A DNA stretch of 5,396 nt from the NCBI GenBank assembly GCA_029932715.1, contig JAOZPO010000102.1, positions 1-5,396 of the forward strand. The letters run 5' to 3'. How positions within the stretch are numbered: the first letter of the stretch is position 1; each line of letters opens with the position of its first letter. This DNA is from Halobacteria archaeon. Its GTDB lineage: Archaea > Halobacteriota > Syntropharchaeia > Alkanophagales > Methanospirareceae. Below are positions 1 through 5,317 of the stretch, piece after piece. The notes beneath the pieces are model-generated. The model searched no databases and was not told where the DNA came from. It was given only the letters and a program-made list of their open reading frames with translations. Both the position numbers and the translations under genes were made by a program.

Positions 1-906
1 ACATAAATTCGGCGTTTCCCGCGCTATCTCATCGAACATATCCACGTTAATATCAACACCCGCTTCTTGGGCTATCGCAGGGATATGCAAAACGGCATTT
101 GTCGAGCCGCCCATCGCCATATCTACCCGTATCGCATTCTCAAATGCGTTTTTTGTCATTATATCCCCCGGCTTGATATCTTCTTTTACCAGTGCCACGA
201 TCCTTTTGCCTGTTTCATACGCCTGTTTCTTCTTCTCCGGGTCTATCGCTAAGGTCGTTGCGCATTTCGCCAGTGACATGCCCAGTACCTCCGTAGCAAC
301 CGCCATCGTATTTGCCGTAAATAATCCTACACAAGAACCTGCACCGCAAGCCAGAACTGGCAGCATCTTCCGCGCTTCTTCTTCGTTTATCATGCCGCCT
401 TTTACCTGACCCACAATACCAAAGCCTTCAATTGGATGATGCTTCTTGCCCCCCACCACGTTGGCTTTCATTGGGCCTCCAGTAAGCATAATCGCCGGTA
501 TGTTAAGCCGTCCAGCAGCCATTAACATTCCCGGCGTGATTTTGTCACAGTTCGTCACGCCAACCCAGCCGTCTAAAGAATGTGAAAGAGTCATTATCTC
601 AATGTTATCCGCAATATGTTCCCTGCTTGGGAGTGATAGCCGCATCTCCACAAACATCGCAACACCGTCACAAACACCCGGCACGCCCCATTCTAAAGGA
701 ACGCCGCCTGCATCTCTAATCCCGCGCTTTATCTCTTGCGTTAGTTCGTTCAGGTGAATATGTCCAGGAATGATGTTATTGTACGAATTTGCAACGCCAA
801 TAAAAGGTTTATCCAGGTCAAAATCTTCTCTTTTTAGTCCCGCGGACATCAATAAAGCTCTATGCGGTAAGGTCTCTATGTCCTCTTTTAATATGTCTGA
901 ACGCAT
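1..906 (-). CDS. ilvD: Dihydroxy-acid dehydratase IlvD, N-terminal 302 residues (cut by left edge)
   Basis: IlvD removes water from 2,3-dihydroxy-isovalerate or 2,3-dihydroxy-3-methylvalerate to give the 2-oxo acid precursors of valine and isoleucine. It is a cytoplasmic Fe-S enzyme. The window holds 302 codons of a protein normally about 550 residues long; the frame is open to base 1. Visible landmarks are NSYNNIIPGHIHL (40-52), CDGVAM (79-84) with the likely Mg ligand Asp80, LPSRE (92-96), the family signature NCDKITPGM (119-127) with cluster ligand Cys120, Asp121 and the lysine Lys122 that is carbamylated in the family, GSCVGLFTANTM (190-201) with cluster ligand Cys192, and MGGSTNAVLH (265-274). 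The start MRSD was chosen because it matches archaeal homologues and GTGAT (minus strand, 915-911) lies 4 nt upstream; an ATG at 912 is the alternative. Two oddities: the residues after CDGVAM read FVEM where most relatives have GHEGM, and the first cluster cysteine of [2Fe-2S] types (PC before the HL) is Gly here. Confidence 0.95.
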   Translation of the reverse strand, partial: MRSDILKEDIETLPHRALLMSAGLKREDFDLDKPFIGVANSYNNIIPGHIHLNELTQEIKRGIRDAGGVPLEWGVPGVCDGVAMFVEMRLSLPSREHIADNIEIMTLSHSLDGWVGVTNCDKITPGMLMAAGRLNIPAIMLTGGPMKANVVGGKKHHPIEGFGIVGQVKGGMINEEEARKMLPVLACGAGSCVGLFTANTMAVATEVLGMSLAKCATTLAIDPEKKKQAYETGKRIVALVKEDIKPGDIMTKNAFENAIRVDMAMGGSTNAVLHIPAIAQEAGVDINVDMFDEIARETPNLC

Positions 907-941
907 GGTCATCACAAGAGTTACTAATAATATTTGTATTA

Positions 942-953
942 CTTAAATAAATG
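942..953 (-). promoter_or_regulatory. ilvD: Possible TATA box for ilvD
   Basis: Read on the minus strand this is CATTTATTTAAG, an archaeal TATA-like element. Its centre is about 41 bp upstream of the ilvD ATG at 906, so initiation about 26 bp downstream would leave a leader of roughly 15 nt carrying the GTGAT ribosome-binding candidate. It lies in the 66-bp gap between the small gene and ilvD. The assignment is inferred from position and composition only; AT-rich gaps make such matches easily by chance. Confidence 0.35.
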
Positions 954-972
954 TACGTATTCGTTCGCATTA

Positions 973-1281
973 TCATTCCCGATCTGCAACCTTTTCTTCC
1001 GTCTCTTCTTCTTCCATTAATTCCGCATATCGTTCCACGAATTTAGCGCTGGGTTGTTGTGTCTGATAAACCCATTTCGTACTCTTAGGTCTCGCTTTTA
1101 CTGCCTCTTCTGTCCTCGTGTGTTCTAAAGTTTGAGCTCCTTGGCTTTTTTTCGATAACACCGTAACCTCTGAGAGTAGTCGCATAACCGCTGCGGTAAC
1201 GTTTTCGTCCTCTTCCACGTCTCTCTCGACTGTTATGGTCTTATCCTCCATAGGAAATGATACTTTTACTTTTGTTGTCAT
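973..1281 (-). CDS. Small charged hypothetical protein between ilvC and ilvD (102 aa)
   Basis: I do not recognise this family. The protein starts with an ATG at 1281 and ends with TGA at 973-975. The N-terminus (residues 3-20, KVKVSFP...KTITVER) alternates as two short beta-strands would. Residues 27-45 could form a helix (VTAAVMRLLSE), residues 46-80 are polar and probably flexible, and the C-terminus (80-102) is a strongly acidic helix-like stretch rich in Glu. It has no cysteine, no signal peptide and no membrane segment, so it is probably cytoplasmic. It lies 30 bp after ilvC and 66 bp before ilvD on the same strand, which suggests a link to branched-chain amino-acid synthesis but does not show one. 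No clear Shine-Dalgarno sequence precedes it. No other plausible gene covers this region. Confidence 0.65.
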   Translation of the reverse strand: MTTKVKVSFPMEDKTITVERDVEEDENVTAAVMRLLSEVTVLSKKSQGAQTLEHTRTEEAVKARPKSTKWVYQTQQPSAKFVERYAELMEEEETEEKVADRE

Positions 1282-1290
1282 GAGTGTGTT

Positions 1291-1300
1291 AAAAAAGAAA
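1291..1300 (-). terminator. Possible oligo-T terminator after ilvC
   Basis: On the minus strand this reads TTTCTTTTTT, inside the 30-bp gap between the ilvC stop and the small gene. Archaeal RNA polymerase often stops at runs of five or more T without needing a hairpin, so some ilvC transcripts may end here. No stem-loop precedes it. Read-through into the small gene remains equally possible. Confidence 0.3.
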
Positions 1301-1311
1301 GAGCCATTGTT

Positions 1312-2295
1312 TCATTTCTTTGTAAACAATTTCCTTATCTCTGCACCAACGGTTTCAACCTGATGTCTGCCTATCTCTTCTCTACTCGCTTTTAAGAACG
1401 GAATGCCTTTTTTGTACTCTTCTATCCACTCCTCTGCGAATTCGCCGTTCTCCACTCTTTTCAACGTTTCTCTCATCTTCTCCTTTACTTCGGGTCCGAT
1501 TATCTTATGCCCTACTGACCACATGCCGTACTCTGCGGTATTGGATATAACTTCCGCCATCCTCTTTATTCCTCCCTGCCATACCAAATCAACAATGAGC
1601 TTCATCTCGTGCACACACTCGAAATACGCCATCTCCGGTGGATAGCCCGCTTCTACCAGTACTTCAAACCCATTCTTCATTAATTCCACCAGACCGCCGC
1701 ATAGCACACACTGCTCACCAAATAAATCCTCATACGTCTCCTGTTCAAACGTGCATTCTAAGATACCCGCTTTTGTCCAGTGCATTGCCTTTGTCATTGC
1801 CAGCGCCAGTTCACGTGCATTACCCGAAGAGTTCTGTTTCACAGCAACGAGACCAGGTACGCCAAAACCTTCTAAGTACGATTTTCGCTCCTCGGTTCCC
1901 GGCGCCTTTGGTGCTACCATAATCACATCCACACCCTCTGGCGGAACGATCCTTTTGAAGCAGATATTAAAGCCATGTGAGAAGCTTAATGCCTTACCCT
2001 TCCCCATATATCGCTCAATCTGCTCTTTATACACATCTGGCTGAACCTCATCAGGAAGCAGGACATGAACGATATCAGCCTTTTCCGCCGCTTTCTCTAT
2101 TGGCAATACAACAAAACCGTCCGCTTTTGCCTCTCTCCAGCTCTTACCTCCTTCTCTTACACCCACAACTACATCTATCCCTGAATCTTTCAAGCAGCTT
2201 GCCTGCGCATTTCCTTGTGCTCCATACCCTATTACTGCTATTGTCTTGTCTTTTAGAATGCTATCATCTATATCTTCATCATGTAGTATTTCCAT
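1312..2295 (-). CDS. ilvC: Ketol-acid reductoisomerase IlvC, class I (327 aa, complete)
   Basis: IlvC converts 2-acetolactate (or 2-aceto-2-hydroxybutyrate) to the 2,3-dihydroxy acid by an Mg-dependent alkyl shift and an NAD(P)H-dependent reduction, feeding IlvD encoded on the same strand. The N-terminal Rossmann domain has GYGAQGNAQ (23-31) and the cofactor loop VREGGKSW (46-53). His107 in SFSHGFN and Lys130 in APKAPG are the catalytic positions. The knotted helical domain carries the Mg ligands Asp190 and Glu194 in DLFGEQCVLCGG, Glu226 and Glu230 in ECVHE, and Ser251 in SNTAEYG. The length is that of class I enzymes (about 330). An in-frame TAG lies 24 to 22 bp upstream of the ATG and no other start fits; GGGGAAGG about 12 bp upstream may be the ribosome-binding site. 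Several normally conserved positions differ: GYGSQGH is GYGAQGN, GSKS in the loop is GGKS, PGH is PGT, and NIHF is NICF. Function is very likely, but cofactor preference is uncertain. Confidence 0.96.
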   Translation of the reverse strand: MEILHDEDIDDSILKDKTIAVIGYGAQGNAQASCLKDSGIDVVVGVREGGKSWREAKADGFVVLPIEKAAEKADIVHVLLPDEVQPDVYKEQIERYMGKGKALSFSHGFNICFKRIVPPEGVDVIMVAPKAPGTEERKSYLEGFGVPGLVAVKQNSSGNARELALAMTKAMHWTKAGILECTFEQETYEDLFGEQCVLCGGLVELMKNGFEVLVEAGYPPEMAYFECVHEMKLIVDLVWQGGIKRMAEVISNTAEYGMWSVGHKIIGPEVKEKMRETLKRVENGEFAEEWIEEYKKGIPFLKASREEIGRHQVETVGAEIRKLFTKK

Positions 2296-2337
2296 GCTAT
2301 CTTCATCCTTCCCCTATGTTTGTTTATGTAAACCTAA

Positions 2338-2355
2338 TTTTAAATATATATAAAG
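2338..2355. promoter_or_regulatory. Near-palindromic TATA element between ilvC and recQ
   Basis: The element reads CTTTATATATATTTAAAA on the minus strand and is almost the same in the other direction. For ilvC it is well placed: with initiation about 26 bp downstream of its centre, transcription would start near 2321 and give a leader of about 25 nt. The minus-strand bases just upstream (AAAAGCAAGC) are purine-rich like a TFB recognition element. On the plus strand it could also serve recQ, with a start near 2373 and a leader of 70-105 nt. Assignment rests on sequence and spacing alone. Confidence 0.6.
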
Positions 2356-2401
2356 CTTGCTTTTCCATTCTAAAAGTTAGCAATATCTGTTACACTCACC
2401 C

Positions 2402-2417
2402 TGCGGTCTTGTCCGCA
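2402..2417. repeat. Inverted repeat TGCGG-N6-CCGCA
   Basis: The arms TGCGG (2402-2406) and CCGCA (2413-2417) are perfect reverse complements around a 6-bp spacer, in the divergent ilvC/recQ region. It is GC-rich in an otherwise AT-rich stretch and lies 26 bp before the first recQ start candidate. It could be an operator half-site pair or a small hairpin in the recQ leader. A 5-bp arm is short, so chance is a real possibility. Confidence 0.35.
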
Positions 2418-2442
2418 TAGCCGGTGCATTCAATATACGTAA

Positions 2443-4485
2443 ATGCTTTTTATTTGCCATGAACAATTTAAAAGCAAGATGACCGGAATAAGCAGGGATG
2501 TTTACACTGCAAAAGACCCAAAAACTATTTTAAACTCTGTATTCCACTACCACTCTTTTCGCTCAAAGCAGAAAGAGATAATAGACAGTGTTTTAGCTGG
2601 AAGGAACACTTTAGCCATTTTACCCACGGGCGCGGGCAAATCGCTATGCTTCCAAATACCGGCATTTGCTTTTGACGGCTTAACCATAGTTGTAAGCCCG
2701 TTAATAGCATTAATGAAAGACCAGGTGGACAACTTGCGTAAGAAAGGAGTTCGTGAAGTTGTGTATATCAATTCCATGCAAAAGAGAAGCACAAAAGAGC
2801 GCATATATAAGTTATTGCGAGATGCGAAGTTGAAGATGTTGTACGTCGCACCTGAGACATTCGTGGATAACAAATTGATGAGTATTTTAAAGACATGCAA
2901 TATCAGTTTAATCGCGATTGACGAAGTGCATTGCATCTCTATTTGGGGTCATAACTTCAGACCAGATTATTTACGGCTGCGAAGGGTGATAAAGACATTG
3001 AACACACCACCCGTACTCGGATTAACCGCAACAGCAACGGAAACAGTAGAAGAGGACATGCAAAAGCAACTGGGCATCCAGTGCAATGTCTTTAAAGACA
3101 GTTTCGACCGAAAGAATCTGCTATTTTCCGTAATACCGGTGGAAACAGTCAGTAAAAAGGAAGAACTGCTGAAGACGCTGTTAGAACGGTTCCCTGGCTC
3201 TGCCATCGTTTATGTCAATTTCACGAGAACCGCAGAAGTAGTGGCGAATTATTTAGTCAAAGCAGGCTTTAGCGCATCGCATTATCACGGTCAGATAGCG
3301 GATAAAGAAGAGAGAAGGAGAATTCAGAATGATTTTATAAGTGGGCGAACAAGAATCGTAGTTGCTACTAATGCCTTTGGCATGGGCATTGATAAAGAAG
3401 ACATAAGGGCAATAATTCATTACAATATACCGAAATCGCTTGAAAACTATTATCAGGAGGTGGGACGTGCGGGACGAGATGGAAAGCAGGCGAATTGCAT
3501 ATTACTTTATTCACAAGCGGACGAATTTAAGCTGCGTAAGTTGATTCAGCACAGTACGCCATCGAATGTACAAATCAAAGCGGTACTTGATTTGTTGATG
3601 CGTAATGATGGTGAATTGATTTACGTAAATGTCAAGAGAGTAGCAAACGATTTGAAGCTGGACGAAGTGCCCATCAGGCTACTTTTGCATCATCTTGAGC
3701 GTATGGGTGCGCTAAAAACGTACTTCCGGGTCTTCCTGCGTGCAGTAGTAAATGTGCTAAATGACGATCTTAAATCGCTGAAATATCCGCGGGAGGCAGA
3801 AATGATATACAATAATGCGTATTTCAAGTCCTCTTTGAACAGGTGGATGGATCTGGATAAGTTGAGCAAATCTGTCCAGATTTCCGTTCCACGGATAAAT
3901 AACGTATTGCGCGAGTTGAAAACCGCGGGGAGAATAGAACTTGTGGAATGGGATTTCTGCACGCCGGTCAGGGTCTATGCGAGCATAAAGGATGTTGATA
4001 TGGTTGTGTTACTAGAAATCTTCTGGCGATTAGAAGAGAGCGGCATGAGAAAGATAAACAAGGTAGTGGAATATGTAGATAGCACCGAATGCAAAAGGAA
4101 GTTTATATTGAATTATTTTGGTGAAGAGCATAATGGGAACTGTAATGCGTGCAGCGTTTGTAATCCGTCTTTGATCGAGTTGTCAGACCAAAACGTCAGC
4201 TCGGCGGAAAGCGCTATAAATTTGCCGTTGCCTTCGAGAAAGGTGATTAGCGAAAATATGCGCGTGCTTGATGAGTTGAAGAGGTGGCGTAAGAACATTG
4301 CTTCTGAAAATAACATCCCTGCATATTACATCTTTCATGATAGTACGTTAATTGAGATATCGAATCAATTACCGAAGACAAATCATGAATTGCGAAATAT
4401 AAAAGGAATTGGAGCGGGGAAGATGGAATCGTATGGAAAGGAGATACTGCAAATCATACATAAGTCGTGCGGGAAAAAGCAGTGA
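2443..4485 (+). CDS. recQ: RecQ-family ATP-dependent 3'-5' DNA helicase with HRDC domain (680 aa)
   Basis: RecQ helicases unwind forked, gapped and recombination-intermediate DNA in repair. The core is complete: motif 0 FHYHSFRSKQKEI (34-46), Walker A LPTGAGKS (60-67, Lys66), motif Ia VVSPLIALMKDQV (83-95), motif II DEVH (160-163) followed by the RecQ aromatic-rich loop CISIWGHNFRP (164-174), motif III GLTATAT (193-199), motif V VVATNAFGMGIDK (306-318) and motif VI QEVGRAGRDGK (338-348) with Arg342 and Arg345. Residues 375-545 look like winged-helix material, with hints of two copies (about 376-425 and 468-511). The zinc motif is Cys550, Cys567, Cys570, Cys573 around NYFGEE, with the C-X16-C-X2-C-X2-C spacing of E. 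coli RecQ. An HRDC domain spans about 605-675. In E. coli the zinc motif comes directly after the core, so this order differs. No Shine-Dalgarno marks the start; the ATG at 2479 (residue 13, MTGISRD) fits the usual distance to motif 0 at least as well as the one at 2443. Confidence 0.96.
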   Translation: MLFICHEQFKSKMTGISRDVYTAKDPKTILNSVFHYHSFRSKQKEIIDSVLAGRNTLAILPTGAGKSLCFQIPAFAFDGLTIVVSPLIALMKDQVDNLRKKGVREVVYINSMQKRSTKERIYKLLRDAKLKMLYVAPETFVDNKLMSILKTCNISLIAIDEVHCISIWGHNFRPDYLRLRRVIKTLNTPPVLGLTATATETVEEDMQKQLGIQCNVFKDSFDRKNLLFSVIPVETVSKKEELLKTLLERFPGSAIVYVNFTRTAEVVANYLVKAGFSASHYHGQIADKEERRRIQNDFISGRTRIVVATNAFGMGIDKEDIRAIIHYNIPKSLENYYQEVGRAGRDGKQANCILLYSQADEFKLRKLIQHSTPSNVQIKAVLDLLMRNDGELIYVNVKRVANDLKLDEVPIRLLLHHLERMGALKTYFRVFLRAVVNVLNDDLKSLKYPREAEMIYNNAYFKSSLNRWMDLDKLSKSVQISVPRINNVLRELKTAGRIELVEWDFCTPVRVYASIKDVDMVVLLEIFWRLEESGMRKINKVVEYVDSTECKRKFILNYFGEEHNGNCNACSVCNPSLIELSDQNVSSAESAINLPLPSRKVISENMRVLDELKRWRKNIASENNIPAYYIFHDSTLIEISNQLPKTNHELRNIKGIGAGKMESYGKEILQIIHKSCGKKQ

Positions 4486-4539
4486 TGGCTTCGCAACTGT
4501 AATTCATGATGCTGATTTATTAAATACGCGCTAGCTAAC
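4486..4539. other. Convergent intergenic gap between recQ and winged-helix gene
   Basis: This 54-bp stretch separates the recQ TGA from the stop of the opposing gene. It contains an AT-rich 11-bp palindrome, ATTTATTAAAT (4515-4525), and GCTAGC (4530-4535). There is no strong stem-loop with a T-run, so the two transcripts probably end within it or overlap. I see no gene here. Confidence 0.4.
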
Positions 4540-5070
4540 TTAGTTTTGGATGATCTCACGAAGCGGGAAACAGTCTATGAACTCCATATCGTCGTTGCCC
4601 TCTTCGTTATGTGCTATGATCTCCCTATCTGTGTTGGGTACATCCTCTCTCCTCTGATTAGCGGTATCCGTAGTAACGGAAACTACCTTGTATCGCCTGC
4701 CCGCTCTGCTCCCTTTTCGCGTTAAAATACCGTCAGAATACATGTCGGCAAGGTATGTGGACATCGTGCTGAGCTTTACATTATCATCATAAGCGCCTTC
4801 GTATATTCGCCTCAACTCTGAAGTAGTGAACCAGTCTGTTGGTGCCCTTTCATCATAGCGCAAGAAAAACGCCAATCTCTCCTTTATCGTAAGGTCTTCA
4901 TTTTTAATATCGTAAGATTCAGCAGCCGAAGGCGAAGGGATCTGGTCTTCCAGGAACTTTACTATGTCCTTAATCGTCTTATATCTAAACGTTTCGTTCA
5001 CCGACTCACCTTCACGCTCCATTGAAGTCCTCATTCCTTCTTCGTCCTGAATTTCCACTCGCACTCGCAC
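4540..5070 (-). CDS. Predicted winged-helix DNA-binding protein (176 aa)
   Basis: I recognise the fold pattern but not a named family. Residues 61-130 read as a winged helix: a first helix TIKERLAFFLRY (61-72), a second FTTSELRRIYEG (81-92), a likely recognition helix LSTMSTYLADMYSDG (100-114), and a basic hairpin wing ILTRKGSRAGRRYKVV (115-130). The N-terminus (1-30) and C-terminus (131-176) are acidic and probably flexible. There is no membrane segment or signal peptide, so it should act in the cytoplasm on DNA. The start is uncertain: GTG codons at 5070, 5064 and 5058 are all in frame, a TAG sits just upstream, and an ATG at 5034 (residue 13) is a further option. The gene is convergent with recQ and divergent from dnaJ. 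A large dyad lies at its predicted transcription start, which suggests self-control. The ligand or signal is unknown. Confidence 0.85.
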   Translation of the reverse strand: MRVRVEIQDEEGMRTSMEREGESVNETFRYKTIKDIVKFLEDQIPSPSAAESYDIKNEDLTIKERLAFFLRYDERAPTDWFTTSELRRIYEGAYDDNVKLSTMSTYLADMYSDGILTRKGSRAGRRYKVVSVTTDTANQRREDVPNTDREIIAHNEEGNDDMEFIDCFPLREIIQN

Positions 5071-5091
5071 CCGCTATCCGCCCCTTCTCCC

Positions 5092-5118
5092 TTTCACTTA
5101 TTCACTGAATAGATGAAA
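5092..5118. promoter_or_regulatory. 27-bp dyad, candidate operator of the winged-helix gene
   Basis: A perfect 13-bp core TATTCA-C-TGAATA (5099-5111) is flanked on the same axis by the outer arms TTTCA (5092-5096) and TGAAA (5114-5118). Eleven of 13 base pairs match around the central base 5105. Each half is one copy of TGAATA-NN-TGAA (5106-5117 on plus, 5104-5093 on minus), so half-sites repeat every 8 bp. The centre lies about 31 bp downstream of the TATA box at 5131-5142, close to where transcription of the winged-helix gene should start; a protein bound here would block initiation. Repressor binding is inferred; the symmetry is seen directly. Confidence 0.65.
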
Positions 5119-5130
5119 CATAGTTTGAGG

Positions 5131-5142
5131 TTATATATAAAG
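5131..5142 (-). promoter_or_regulatory. TATA box of the winged-helix gene
   Basis: The minus strand reads CTTTATATATAA (5142-5131), a close match to the archaeal TATA consensus. Initiation about 26 bp downstream of its centre would fall near 5110, inside the 27-bp dyad, giving a leader of about 40 nt before the GTG at 5070. An imperfect smaller repeat, AAAC-ATA-GTTT (5116-5126), lies between the TATA box and the dyad core. Confidence 0.6.
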
Positions 5143-5193
5143 GATTATGTAAACGCAAGAGAAATCTCGCCCATTTCCTGTGGAGCGAAGAGA

Positions 5194-5205
5194 TGAATAC
5201 GTGAA
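5194..5205 (+). promoter_or_regulatory. Third copy of the TGAATA-NN-TGAA element, upstream of dnaJ
   Basis: The sequence TGAATACGTGAA repeats the half-site found twice in the 5092-5118 dyad, in the same orientation as its right half and 88 bp away. Only the two NN bases differ between the three copies. It ends 12 bp before TATAAA (5218-5223), a candidate dnaJ TATA box, which is a place where a bound regulator could help or block the transcription factors. Single half only; no facing copy was seen. Confidence 0.5.
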
Positions 5206-5217
5206 TACCGTTAATCA

Positions 5218-5223
5218 TATAAA
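5218..5223 (+). promoter_or_regulatory. Possible TATA box for dnaJ
   Basis: TATAAA sits about 98 bp before the TTG start of dnaJ and would give transcription from about 5246 with a leader of roughly 70 nt. Competing candidates nearer the gene are AAATATTATG (5271-5280) and TTTCTATAC (5282-5290). The sequence alone does not decide between them. Confidence 0.3.
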
Positions 5224-5317
5224 CCATAAGAAAAAAAAGCATCCGTTTCAGAAAGAAAGCTTTAACAAAGAAATATTATGCTTTCTATACAATTAAGTAA
5301 CGGAGAATATAGCGAAA

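Noticed and set aside
446..757. 103-codon plus-strand open frame opposite ilvD
   Set aside because: It covers the region coding for the CDKITPGM signature of IlvD on the minus strand; the translation is proline/serine-rich and unrecognisable.
1977..2420. 147-codon plus-strand open frame over the ilvC start region
   Set aside because: It runs antisense across ilvC, is leucine- and serine-rich with low complexity, and resembles no protein; ilvC on the other strand is certain.
2547..2936. 129-codon minus-strand open frame inside recQ
   Set aside because: It lies opposite the conserved helicase motifs of recQ and its translation shows no domain, so it is a shadow of that gene.
4486..4539. Rho-independent style terminator between recQ and the winged-helix gene
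   Set aside because: Only a weak AT palindrome and no GC-rich stem with T-run on either strand.
5159..5168. GAGA-AA-TCTC small inverted repeat upstream of dnaJ
   Set aside because: The 4-bp arms are too short to support an operator or hairpin, and it is unrelated to the TGAATA-NN-TGAA element.
5221..5270. A-rich stretch before dnaJ considered as a small RNA or terminator
   Set aside because: On the plus strand it is A-rich, not T-rich, and I found no stable stem; it is most likely plain promoter DNA.
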